This document shows positions 22,770 through 33,056 of a DNA stretch of 64,000 nt, piece by piece. The notes beneath the pieces were generated by a model. The model was not told where the DNA came from and searched no databases. It worked only from the letters and a program-made list of their open reading frames with translations. Position numbers and translations under genes: made by a program. The DNA comes from Fasciolopsis buskii (taxonomy: Eukaryota > Platyhelminthes > Trematoda > Plagiorchiida > Fasciolidae). The stretch is taken from the NCBI GenBank assembly GCA_008360955.1, contig LUCM01000727.1, positions 124,001-188,000 on the forward strand, read 5' to 3'. Within the stretch, counting starts at the first letter, position 1. Each line of letters starts with the position of its first letter.

Positions 22770-24840
22770 GATGATTTCTACAACGGGCACGAGGTTATCT
22801 CCACTTCCCACATTTCAGTGACTTCCAGGATGTCTGAATGCTGACAAGCAATCGTGGCTGAGTGTGCTTGTTCGGAAATTGAACAATTGCGGTGGAGTAC
22901 AGGTGGAACATCTTGCAATGGCCTTGAACTTCAATAAGCGAACCATATTTTTCTGCTCTGCATATAGCTTGAAGGAAGCGAAGTAATTATTTTGGATATT
23001 CCCTCTCAGTTTTTGCTGCGCTTTCTTTGACTAGCCTGAATCCATGGCAATCGAGGTAATTTGCCATGATTTTTGGCAATCGTCAAATCCCAGCTCGAGG
23101 AACGAGCCTAATTAGGATGCTGGTGTATACATTATCCGAGATCCAAACCTGTAATTAACCTTCTGGATTTTCTGCTTGGATGGGGATTGGGTTGTCATTG
23201 TCTCTATTTCCCCTCACCCCGCGTCGCGCATCACAACTACGTCGATTAGATTTGCTGTTCACTTCATTCTCTCACTTGTGCTCGCTTTCGAAAGAAGCCA
23301 GCTTCGTCTAATTTGATTTCTTTGTGCAAATAATGTCCGTTCCCACCTACGGGATTTGCTGTTCCTTGGAGCTGAAAGGAGCATTCTGAAGCTGTAGCGG
23401 GAAACGCTAGTGCGGGAGTGTACGCCAACGAAAGGCCTGAACAGACCTGTGCCCTTGTTATTCACGACCAATATGTAGCTACTAGCATCAATTTCAGTAG
23501 CCAAAATTTGAATTCAAACGTTTGGGACGTTGGCAAACTTTTGGTAAGCTGCACTGTTAACTGGCCAAGAATTCACGGAGAACATTCGGATTTAAGTTGA
23601 CCCATTTTTCGATATCAGTAATGCAAGCGAAATTTCTGTGAAGAAGAGAGTATTTGTGGTGCTTGCTTCACAATGGACATAAACTTAGGTTATCGAGACC
23701 TTATGGCCAGTGTCCAGCGTGAACCACCTCTGGGTCTTCAGCGAACGATGCACTACGAAATAGTTGTTCACTGTTAATTCAGGCATGACAGTGTGGTTAT
23801 ATTTGGATATTCGATATTATTTCAAACAGTCTAGCATTCGAGGTGCTCAGTTGTGATAGCATTAGGATTACATGTTGCAAGAAACATCGTTTTGCGGCAA
23901 AAATTAATATTCATCAATCCTTAACGACTTCAGTTAACGTAAACAATTCTTATAGTACTGTGTCGTGAAGTAGTAAACTGTTGTAATTTTAAGCCGTTTA
24001 TATTATGAGTAAGAAGGTTCTATTCGCTGACCCGTTCTGGCTACTGGGTTGGAGATGAGATTTGACGAAATACTCGGGTTGAAGATCGGGAAAACATCCC
24101 TTACTTTGATCCGGAAAGCAGGGTAGTGAAATACTCATAGGCGAACTATGGGTTATGATGAACACTCATGAACATGACGAAATATGGACTACGTAGATCA
24201 TGCGGGGAGCAACAATGGAGTTCCGTTCTCTTCTTTTGGCTCAGTCGTCCCGTTTAGCCGTAGTTCCGACAGAGTGTGCATGACTCGTAATGTGACTTGT
24301 CCTAAAACATATCACAGTTACGTTTCCTTGCGGGTCGTATTTCATTTTTCCAAAAATATGCCTTGCTTGTTTTTCGGTTTCCTCATCTCTGCTCTGTTTT
24401 TTAAATCACGTTCGGCCGGAAGCGCTTATTTTTCTGCATCCATTCAAATTCCCGTTACTTAAATGATATTCTGATAATGAGGTGCTTTCGGGGAGATGAG
24501 ATATTTAATGCGAATTAGCATATGTGCACCAAGCAGACGTGACTCGTTTATTCATATGCAGTCTATTGATTAAATATATAATAATAAATGGTGCTTATCA
24601 TCCCATTGATGCATTGAGGAATTGGATGATCAAAACCGGGTCAGCTGACAGAATGTAAGGAATAATCTGGAAAGACAGGTTTAAACGAGGATCATATAGT
24701 CGGGGAATCACCTCACTCCTGTTACTCATTTTATCGGATACTCCCGGTCACCCGATGAAGACTCCGAACCAAGAGAGTCTCTTCTTTTTATACTCAACAC
24801 ACTTCAGCCACAATAAACTAATTGAATCCCACACAATAAT
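22770..24840. other. Unassigned sequence inside the inverted repeat
   Basis: Between the arms and left of the Penelope-like fragment there are only short frames, up to 92 codons, with no domain I recognise. If the whole 21935-26611 block were a DNA transposon, a transposase would be expected here or to the right, and none is visible. Confidence 0.45.
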
Positions 24841-24846
24841 TATAAT

Positions 24847-24866
24847 GTATATATATATATATATTT
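24847..24866. repeat. (TA)n microsatellite left of the PLE fragment
   Basis: A run of TA dinucleotides directly before the first Penelope-like codons. With 25472-25505 it brackets the fragment. Confidence 0.9.
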
Positions 24867-25468
24867 AAGAGGACCAGATCAATCATGGTACTTTCATACA
24901 TACGGGGAGTATCCGGAGCGGTCGAATGCATCCTACGTCCACTAGATATCACAACGGCCCACAAACCGACCGGCACCCTGAGATCTGTTCTATTCAACGG
25001 AAAAGATCGCGTCGACCAGCACGACCAGTCAGGGGTAGTTTATGCCATTCCGTGCCTCGGATGTGACAAACAGTATGTCGGTGAGACAAGCAAACAATTA
25101 CGCACACGCTTGCACGAACATAGCTTAGCCCTACGACGCGCTGACCCACACTCGCAGATATGGAACCACTGTGCACAAACAGGCCATGAGGTCAACATCA
25201 ACAACGCAAAGGTAGTCAGCCGGGCAAACGGAAAGGGGGAGCGACTGATTCTTGAAGCCCTCCACTCGAATAACTCGTTCAATCGGCATGTGGAGATTGA
25301 CAAACATTACGTCATCTTAACAAGACCCGGATGCAGACGGACAGTGCACAAAACCGAACGGGACTAGCGATCCCATTCAATCACTCATTCACGTTTGACA
25401 ACGAGTCCTAGTTTGGATCGAAACGTCACGATAAACGTATTAACTCAGTGTACGCCTTCTCAACTCTA

Positions 25469-25471
<3 letters not shown>
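24867..25471 (+). mobile_element. 5'-truncated Penelope-like element
   Basis: The fragment starts abruptly at the TA run and holds the linker and GIY-YIG endonuclease of a Penelope-like element (PLE), then about 100 bases of 3' sequence ending at a second TA run. The RT that should precede the endonuclease is absent. The 3' segment contains gagtcctagtttggatcg followed by aaacgtc, resembling a decayed hammerhead stem II and GAAAC core; such ribozymes are known in PLE termini. The TA runs on both sides may mark the target. Confidence 0.75.
24885..25367 (+). pseudogene. PLE GIY-YIG endonuclease domain (intact, RT missing)
   Basis: The 160-codon frame contains the GIY-YIG nuclease fold that PLEs use to nick DNA. 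GVVYAIPC (50-57) is the GIY strand, QYVGETSKQL (63-72) the YIG strand, and the RTRLHEH helix (73-79) carries the catalytic Arg. GERLILEAL (118-126) carries the likely catalytic Glu. C57-x2-C60 and the H95/H101 pair in NHCAQTGH fit the CCHH zinc motif typical of PLE nucleases. The first 45 residues (SYIRGVSGAVECILRPL and onward) are the usual PLE linker. There is no stop or frameshift within the domain, and the stop at 25365-25367 fits the family C-terminus. Because the RT is absent it is called a fragment, not a gene. Confidence 0.85.

Positions 25472-25505
<34 letters not shown>
25472..25505. repeat. (TA)n microsatellite right of the PLE fragment
   Basis: About 34 bases of alternating T and A directly after the PLE 3' sequence. 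Confidence 0.95.
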
Positions 25506-25509
<4 letters not shown>

Positions 25510-25775
25510 TTCACAGCTCTCTGATTGCGGATGACACTTAGCATGTGACAGTTGGGGAAGAAAGAGTTTGACTGCGAGCGTGAAATGGTGAGAACAACAG
25601 TGTTTCGTTTGTTTTCACGTGCTTAATTCTTTCTTTTTTGTCATTTTATATGATCATAGCAAAAACAGACACATTTCCGCCACTGAATTCCTTTTCGAGC
25701 CATGCCCATGCGAGGAACAAACCAACCACGTTGTTACGGGCTCTTCTAATCTGATGGCCGGGATGGATCTGCACT

Positions 25776-26611
25776 ATCATCGTTCAGCGTTAAACAGCAA
25801 GGCAAGTCCCACTGATTGCTGCCTTTTTCCCAGAGATACACGTTTCTACAAAAAGAGTGAGTATCCAAGGGGAACAGGGAATGGACCTACACGGGTGGGG
25901 AAAAATAAGATGCCGCTGCAGCCTACACACGGAACACAGTCTAACTGTACAAATACACTCTTTCAATCATTCGGATTCGCCTCTGTCGAAAAACTGAAGG
26001 CCGACAGAACTTCGAGAAGACACGCACACACAGTCGAAGTCCATTTTGATTCTCGATGTCACATTTGCACTTAGATCAAATATGCATCCATAAACTGACT
26101 ACCACAAGCGAGCTGAACGGAAACACTACGGTCTGAGCTGTGGGAGCTAGACAACCGAACCGCTGGTCAGTAAGCGCCTGAAGCATCAAGTGATGACAAA
26201 CTGTTTGCCATTCGTGCATGGACTGAAGCATCATCAGGAAAAGGGAGGATGCCAACCCACCGGCACGCACTGGCCAATTTGGTTGAGCTAACACGTGTAC
26301 CCTCAAGCCAAGCCTAATAAATGGGCATGGGTGGATTGATATTGTCACAGTAGCGGCCATCGCGCCATGAAAATTCGAGCAAAGATTTCGCCTACATCAT
26401 AGTCGGGGAACACATTTGTACATCTCTCGCAAGCCGCCAAGTGAGCAAGCCTCTACTGTCCAAAGTGAGCGAGTTGTTCTGTGTTCATGCTTGCAATGCA
26501 GCAGTTGGTTCTAAAGAGATGCAGCTACCCGAACAAGGTGGTTAGTTCGGGCGTTAACGGGATGCGTAAAGCGTTTGGTGTCTGCAGTTGAATCCGCTAA
26601 AAAACTTCCCC
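25776..26611 (-). repeat. Right arm of 835-bp inverted repeat
   Basis: Reverse complement of 21935-22769 with very few differences. It carries the 94-codon frame on the minus strand (26360-26076). A 151-codon frame on the plus strand (25619-26074) crosses its inner boundary, so it is unlikely to be a conserved gene. The outer end abuts the interrupted FNMRTLM point of a family A leader. Confidence 0.9.
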
Positions 26612-26998
26612 ATGAGGGTGCGCATATTGAAGGAACCGTGATTCAGATGCTGGAGATACTTGAGAAACTGTGAGCTAGCAGGCTGCAAACCATCTACCAC
26701 ACTATTTGACAATGAACCGTTGCGAGTATCGGGACTGTTGTCAGTGGGGACACTATGGGTAGGCATAAGGGGCAAACAGATTGGGTTGGAGACAGAAGAG
26801 ACAGATTGAATGATAGAGAGTAAACTCTGACTAATAGCATACTTATCACTACCCACCCTGCTCGATGCAATGGACAGCATGGTCCTGATTATTCTACGCG
26901 ACGACCGATCCAGTATGGATATATTTGTGTGCGTGTAACTCATGGGGATTGAGGGACGGATGCTGCTAGGGAGTCCAGCCGCTAAGCATAAAAACGAT
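26612..26998 (-). mobile_element. RTE-like family A copy 4, leader fragment
   Basis: On the minus strand from about 26998 the sequence follows the family A leader (ctggactccctagcagc). It then enters the N-terminal extension starting MSYTHTNISILDRSSRR and reaches FNMRTLM, where it stops exactly at the inverted-repeat arm. The 5' part of the leader is missing and family B sequence begins at about 27000. The frame is open over its retained length and is close to the copy 2 peptide. Confidence 0.75.
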
Positions 26999-27109
26999 TA
27001 TAGATGTATATATGGTGGCAGGTAAGAGAATGATAATCTTTCTCTTAGCTCAACTTCAACAGGATGGCATCGGTTTGTTCGCTGAGCTGGGCAGTGTGAA
27101 TGCAAATGT

Positions 27110-27860
27110 TTAAGCACCAATCGAGTTGACTTTTTCAGGGACCAAAAGGGGCGAATAAAAGCCCAAGTTCCTGCTAATCTTGCAGAAGTACTTTCGCATT
27201 TTGAGAGTGCAAAGCATTCGCCGTACCTCAATCGCCAAGCGGTCCAACGTGCGTTTTACTGCCGTTGCATTGTCACTCAACAAGGTGGTATCATCACCAT
27301 ACTTAGAAAGTAAAAAAGTGTTCCCTGGGAGAAGTTCAGCTCCACCGTCCAAAGAAATGGGCACCCTTGCCGCACTTCACTGGGGACAACGAAGTGTGAC
27401 GAAGACTGATCATAAACCCTAGCCCGACCTGACTAGTGACGGGCATATTTCTGTGATGACCGATACATAGTTCTCCGGCACTCCGTTTCTCAACAAACTG
27501 GCATAGTGCAGACCTACCAACAGAGTAAAGGCTGTGCAAATGTCCAGGAACACGGTGATCGCTGGCCTTTTGAAAGTAAATCAGTGCTCTGACAGCTGTC
27601 GGATGATGAAGATTTGATCGACGCATTCACGACCAGAAAGAAACCCTGTTCTTCTTGCGCGTTAAAAACCTGCGAAGAATGACGGACGAAAGCAGCGTTG
27701 ACAATATTGAGATTGGGCTAATACCACTATAGTTAACGCAGTGAATGCTCAAGTCATTTTTGAAGATGGAGACAATGATCCATTCCTCCCACGAGGAAGG
27801 AACTTTCTCGTAGTACCAGACATTCGAGAACAAAACTTGAAGTTCTTTGACCAGTTCCAT
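27110..27860 (-). pseudogene. Family B reverse transcriptase remnants
   Basis: Three frames cover the RT. 27860-27627 contains KELQVLFSNVWYYEKVPSSW and GISPISILS. 27626-27336 contains RALIYFQKASDH, a decayed motif A in which the catalytic Asp is lost. 27364-27110 contains the KYGDDTTLLSDN catalytic box and the following helix. The TGC/VRQG segment is visible only as TSQVGLGFMIS. Activity is ruled out by frame breaks and the motif A change. Confidence 0.7.
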
Positions 27861-28430
27861 TCCTGTATCTATAAACAGAGCTGAGAAAAGCTAATCGGAA
27901 GCCGGCGCTTCATGACGTCCCGCTGCTCGGATTTCTCTGAGGATCGGTTGGATCTGTTGTAACAGGCCACTGGAGGTTTGGTGGAATAGCTGCAGGAGGC
28001 ACTGACGCTGAGGGCCAGCTAAATTGTTTGAAATTGCTCCGTCCAGCGTAAAAGACGTGGATAGCAGAATCGTCAGCCTCATTGGTCGATTGGGTCACAC
28101 CTAATGCTTTCTTACCGGTAGGTCCGATGAGGTGAAACATCTTGCAGGAATTTCCCTTAGCGGCAACACTTTTTACCTCCAAAGTGTGTTGATACTTACA
28201 GATCTCGTGATCCTTACGAAGGCCTGCATTGAATTAAGGTCCAATTACGAGCGGTACTTCATTATACTCGTTACTAACCGGGATGGAACGGCCTACGTCA
28301 GCGAGGCACAGGGACTGAGCAGAAATCCAGGGTGTCGCAACGCAACGGGTCAGATCACAACTCACGAAGCCAGCAGATTGGAAGCGACCAGTGCTCATTG
28401 ATGTTTTGAGGTGGGGGAAATCCTAACTTT

Positions 28431-29310
28431 TCAGCTTCGAAAGATTAATAAACTAGCCGGATCAGATCGATTGTCACAATCTAACTGAGGCTGCAATGTG
28501 CATTTTGGGCGCTCACCGAAAAGCATGGATAGTTCAATGCTTACTAATGCGTGGTTGGAGTCGAGGGGAGTGCTACAGTACGACTGGCAGTCTTGTAGAC
28601 TGCTAATAGAGATGTGATCCACTTGGGTCCAACGCTGACTAGAAGAGGAGGGACGCTAGGTAGTGTACCGGCAATTGGAAAATCTGAACCTCGTACTAGC
28701 GAGAAACAGTTGATGGTTTGAGCATAAACTCAACGACCGTTCCCCGTTTCCAGAGCAGCAGGAATCGAGGCCAAAGAGACCACGGAGATACTTCTCATTC
28801 GAGGACAGCATTTATGTCCCCTGCCAAAATCATGATGTCACCCGGCCTTGCTGTATGTAAGAGGTCCTGCAATTTTCGGTAGATTTCCTTGGCCGCATCT
28901 GAGCTATAATCTGTTGGTTCGTATGCTGAGATGACGAACAGAGCGACGACGACCTCTAAGTCCCACTGCGCCTAGCCGTTTGTCGACTGGGGTCCAGTCA
29001 ACTAGTGCAGCCTCAGCCCTATCACTGAGAACCACCAACAACTGCAGCACTGAAATCCGCATCCTCAGGGTGCTCAAAAAGATGTAGATATAACTTCACT
29101 TAAGGACTAGATTGGGACGTCAATCGGATAACAGAACCTGCGTCTTGAATGCGAGTATCTTGGATACAACGCACTTCGATGGCTAGAGTGTGCGATTCAC
29201 GGGCTAAACACTCCTGTTGACCAATACGCATTAGTGTTCGCACATTGAAGGCGGCTAGTTTGAAGGAGTATCGACGACCAACAAGTGCATCAGCCTGCGA
29301 AATTGGGTTT
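28431..29310 (-). pseudogene. Family B endonuclease remnants
   Basis: Reverse-strand reading gives YSFKLAAFNVRTLMRIGQQ (about 29280-29225), then RCIQDTRIQD near 29150. A segment like the family A LSEKAEAALLDW region appears as DRAEAALVDW (about 29010-28980), then LAGDINA near 28830. 28622-28431 holds the terminal DHISI and SNHALVSIEL boxes that carry the last catalytic residues. Frames change at least three times. Confidence 0.65.
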
Positions 29311-29936
29311 GGTTAGATTTGGATGATACCTGAGGGAGAACGCGAGAGAACAGGAATGAGACTTATCACAGGGGCTATTGTTCCCGAAGAATGGGAGGAA
29401 ATAGGGTGGGAAGGGGAGGAAAAACGTAAATTAGTAGAGGAGCGATCAGTTGTGTATGGTTCGGGGAGGTTTTCATGTTTGTATGCGTCGTAGGCTATAG
29501 TGCTGCTCGGTGGCTCAGTCCAGAGGAGGAATTTTTTGTTCGAGGATGCTGTTGCAGTCTTTGTGCAACCAAGCGCTTTCCATAAGTCAGCAGAATCATT
29601 CTAGATAAGACGGTAGTTAGTTGATCGGTACATATGCGTCTTTTGGAAGATCTGGCCGCGTCACTGGGACATAACAAGGGGCAATGGCCTTATTTGGTTG
29701 GCGGACCACACTCGCCACGTCACATTGCCATCAGCAGGCTCTTGTGATATTTTTGAGGAAGATCGCTCGCCAGGTGAAAAGTTCACTACGCCATCGACAC
29801 TGCTGCTGCTAGTCCGCGGTGGCTTATTCGGTAGGCTTGAGCCTACCTTATTCACGGTTATCTATCTGGCTGGTGGCCATTCCCAGGGACGCGCCCAGGA
29901 GCAGGCTGCTGTGATTGCTGTAGCAGACCTTGGTAT

Positions 29937-29942
29937 TTTATT
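29937..29942 (-). terminator. Candidate poly(A) signal for the kinesin light chain gene
   Basis: AATAAA on the minus strand, about 320 bases past the stop codon at 30259. It overlaps the start of the family B leader, so the element may supply the signal; no closer AATAAA was found. Confidence 0.3.
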
Positions 29943-30258
29943 CCGGACCTCAGCACACTGTCGGAGACGAGCACTGCCAACATGATGTTTATACCGTCCT
30001 TAGAAGATACTGTACTTGGTAGATAACTGTTTTTAGTGAGTTAATCTTAACCAGTATCATTCAATACAAAAAATGGGCTGATGCTGGATAGGCTTACCAA
30101 CACTGCTAAGAAAATTGGGAAATAATTTTGATGTGTATGTTTATCTCTATGTACATATACATTACAATTGCTGTACAACTCATCCCGATAGGAGGAATTG
30201 AGTAATCGTTTGTACTGTTTTAAGTGAAAAAACGGATAATAAGAAAGAATTTAGTCAT

Positions 30259-31827
30259 CTATCGTTTTACTTTAAAAAACTTCTTCAAAATCTTGAGCAA
30301 ACTTTTTTTCTCCGTATCTCGATCTCTGAATACTCGATAAAGTTCAGGTGTGACAAATCTCACTGAACGTGTCTCAGATCTGCCAGTCGAATGTGCATCG
30401 GAATAGGCTCCGGATTCGAAATTCGGCGCCGAGTTTGATGTGCAAATGTATAAATAAGTGGCAATCACTTGTGCTGCTTTCAGTTCACCACGACAAGCAA
30501 AACCGATGGCGATTTCGCCCAGTGCCATTTGCTGAGCGCGATTCAAATAGACCGGGTTCCCCATTGGATACAGGTCCAGATTGATTATTTGTGGATCTTG
30601 AAGGGCCAATTCATGCGCATAAGCCACTTCGTATATAGTAGGATATCGATCACTAACACTGCCATGAACTTTCATATGGAAGTATTCTATCAAATCGAAA
30701 CCTAGTCCCATGGCATCATCGTGATAATCGTTATCATTGCAAGTTCTGGCCATGTGATTTAAGGCATGACACCAATGATCCTCTTCCCGGGGTAACAAAT
30801 CTTCCCAAATCCCGACAGCAGTTTGCATCGCCCGGATCCCCTCGCTAACGTGGCTAAAAGAGACAAGCATCTGACCAGTTTGCATATACTGTTGGGCCAT
30901 TAGGGGACGATTGTTGGGCATGTCTAAGTGTCTATCCATGATTGATATCGCGTCTAGAGCAAACTTGGTTGCATTCTGCACCTCATTTACTTCGCCATAA
31001 ACAAGAGCCAAACAGTTCAATGAAGTGGAAATTATCGGATGGTTTGAACCGTACGTGGACACTCGGATCTCCAGGCTCTTGTTCAGCATGTCGAGACAAA
31101 TTTTAAAACAATCTTGCTGGTAGCAACGTTGGGCGATCTTTTGAAGTACAGTTGCGTAGCTGGCCTTATCTTGGTCCTCCCGCACTGGTATTTTTTCCAC
31201 GAGTTCAGGTATGTCTTTCATATTTCCGGAACTAATCTTATCCATCACTGTTTGAATTGTTTGGGATACGAAGCCGGCATATTCCGTATTCCACAGGCTA
31301 TCATATGGTATGCATGCATTCCACAGAAGTGACTCATCCCCTGCAACATTGCGCTTGTAGTCTAAGTGTAATAATTGTCGCATAAATCTCCAGTAAGCAC
31401 CGGATTCCCTGGCTGAGGCTAATTGCGATTCGGCCTCGTAAATTTTCTCAATTAGATAAGAAATATTAGCCTTCAGTTCCCGATTTTCACGTGACAAGTT
31501 TCGCAGCTCTAATCTTGCATTGTTCATACCTTGGTCTATGAAATCCAAAACTTCTGCCACAGTTTCAAGTAAATATGTGGACACTTCGCTAGCATGTGAT
31601 TTGCTCTTAAGTAGCGTAAGCACTCGTCGGCTATGCTCTACACGGAACTCCTCAGGCACGCTATTTTTATTCATCTTATTGACGTTGGTTTGATTGCGCA
31701 ATCTATTGTCGATTCGTTTGGTCAGACTGGCCAGATTACCTCTCAGAAGCTTAATCTGTTCCAAAAACAGCGTATTTGTTGTCTGCTCCATTGCGTATTT
31801 ACCTTCATTTAGACGTCCAGAGAACAT
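30259..31827 (-). CDS. Kinesin light chain-like protein, divergent, single exon
   Basis: A 522-residue protein, close to the usual 500-600 of kinesin light chains (KLCs). Residues 80-155 form a coiled coil in which LSRENRELKANISYL and YWRFMRQLLHLDY match the KLC heptad region that binds kinesin heavy chain. TPR-like helical pairs follow at about 224-257, 266-300 (HPIISTSLNCLALVYGEV, the best-kept repeat), 308-341, 352-385 and 430-460. The protein ends in a short basic tail (KSLLKILKKFFKVKR). KLCs link cargo to kinesin-1 in the cytoplasm. Several TPR signature positions are changed, so cargo choice probably differs. ATG at 31827 is the first in-frame ATG after a stop at about 31883; a second Met lies 12 codons on. 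There is no intron over 1.57 kb. A retrogene origin is plausible, as is a lineage-specific KLC paralogue. Confidence 0.8.
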   Translation of the reverse strand: MFSGRLNEGKYAMEQTTNTLFLEQIKLLRGNLASLTKRIDNRLRNQTNVNKMNKNSVPEEFRVEHSRRVLTLLKSKSHASEVSTYLLETVAEVLDFIDQGMNNARLELRNLSRENRELKANISYLIEKIYEAESQLASARESGAYWRFMRQLLHLDYKRNVAGDESLLWNACIPYDSLWNTEYAGFVSQTIQTVMDKISSGNMKDIPELVEKIPVREDQDKASYATVLQKIAQRCYQQDCFKICLDMLNKSLEIRVSTYGSNHPIISTSLNCLALVYGEVNEVQNATKFALDAISIMDRHLDMPNNRPLMAQQYMQTGQMLVSFSHVSEGIRAMQTAVGIWEDLLPREEDHWCHALNHMARTCNDNDYHDDAMGLGFDLIEYFHMKVHGSVSDRYPTIYEVAYAHELALQDPQIINLDLYPMGNPVYLNRAQQMALGEIAIGFACRGELKAAQVIATYLYICTSNSAPNFESGAYSDAHSTGRSETRSVRFVTPELYRVFRDRDTEKKSLLKILKKFFKVKR

Positions 31828-32870
31828 TATCGTCACTGCATCGGTTGGCCAGACCTCCTTAACGTACGAAACTGTCTGCCTTCAAACCAGTCGTTGTTTA
31901 TCCAGTTTACGGTTAACGGAACAGAACACGTAGTATGAGAGAAACACACGTGGTCGTGCAGTGTTGTATACATTATCGATCCGAATCTGATTTGAATGCA
32001 ACATGCATTAACATGGATAAATCACGTGACCGAAATGAAATCAGGTGTCGACACTGAGGCATAATGCAATGTTCAGTACTGAGTTTACCTTAAATTTTAT
32101 CAGCATATGTCTGTGACGATTAAATGTGTCTGCAAGCTCACCCTAGGACCACACGTTTTCATTCAGCGGTAAAAAATGAGTGATAAAGTGTGACCGTAAG
32201 GTGAATGTTCGTATTCTCGAGCAGGTCAGAATGTGTGCGTGAGTGGAATATAACGGAAAATTACAGTTCAGGGCATTGTGATGAAACGCGCGTTTTTTTT
32301 ATTGAACTTTGTGCAAACTGAAAAGCTGGGACCGAAGCATGATGCCACTTGGACGCAATATCATAGAGTTTGAGGAAAATGAGTTGAAGTGAAATGAAGT
32401 GACAGATTGAATAAAGATAGAAAATAACAACAGCTAAACATTACATCAATTAAAATATCTGAAGTTTTACATGGCATTTGCAGTAGGCTGAGGAATGTAC
32501 AAAAGATCAGAGGCGAGGGAGTGGATGACGTTAATTGGTGAGAAAGAAAGCCATGGATAACATGCGTGACCTGTCGGTTAGACTAGCTCATGAAATAAGT
32601 GTATTTGTTCTGCAGCACTTTTTGTACTTGGCCACACCGTAAGGTCATGCTCAGCTCGGATCATTTAGGACTAATTGCAAGTGTGATATGTGTTGTTTCA
32701 AAGACAATAATACAGCCAAATGCCGTCCAGTCTTTAGCAATGTCGAAGTGCTGTGTGTGTGTATACATGTATGCAGGTGCCTTGGTCACAATCGGATTTA
32801 AAGTTATGCCTATCGGGTAAACCCGACAGCTTGCAAAAAGTTGAAGCAATGCAGCAAACAACTATGTACT
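31828..32870. other. Intergenic region upstream of the KLC-like gene
   Basis: No coding frame or domain. Promoter elements of the KLC-like gene should lie just above 31827, but I cannot mark a TATA box or initiator with confidence. Short frames near 32.6-32.9 kb look random. Confidence 0.4.
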
Positions 32871-32876
32871 TTTATT
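32871..32876 (-). terminator. Candidate poly(A) signal
   Basis: AATAAA on the minus strand about 180 bases past the stop at 33057, a suitable position for the 3' end of the Ser/Thr/Pro-rich exon. Confidence 0.35.
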
Positions 32877-33056
32877 TCATGTGATGCTCCTTCTATTCAC
32901 TGTGGCAGTTTTGTGATGTAACGTACGGTGAAGTCAAAACAAATAGATACTTTGAGGTATAATGTGTTTTCAAGGTCCATGGAAGAAGTGAAAATCATTG
33001 AGTCGTCATACATCTTGGATCAACCATCATTAGGTACCCAATAGCGTGCCACCAGA

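Larger units (their letters stand above)
27000..29960 (-). mobile_element. RTE-like non-LTR retrotransposon, family B (decayed)
   Basis: Read on the minus strand this is a nearly full-length relative of family A. It has a Ser/Pro-rich N-terminal extension (about 29960-29310), an FNVRTLMRIGQQ start of the endonuclease (about 29250), endonuclease pieces to about 28430, a linker, and RT pieces to about 27110. Diagnostic segments are RCIQDTRIQD, IMILAGDINA (catalytic box, about 28830), SWEEWIIVSIFKND, GISPISILS and KYGDDTTLL (YADD-type box, about 27300). Every domain is broken by stops or frameshifts. It differs from family A in leader sequence and RT, so it is a separate family or an old subfamily. 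Confidence 0.75.

Noticed and set aside
25619..26074. 151-codon plus-strand frame
   Set aside because: It crosses the inner border of the right repeat arm, has no domain, and its first part lies in unrelated sequence. Probably a chance frame, though long for this base composition.
21935..26611. Classic cut-and-paste DNA transposon with long terminal inverted repeats
   Set aside because: No transposase frame, no target-site duplication and no recognisable terminal motif; kept only as one option in findings.
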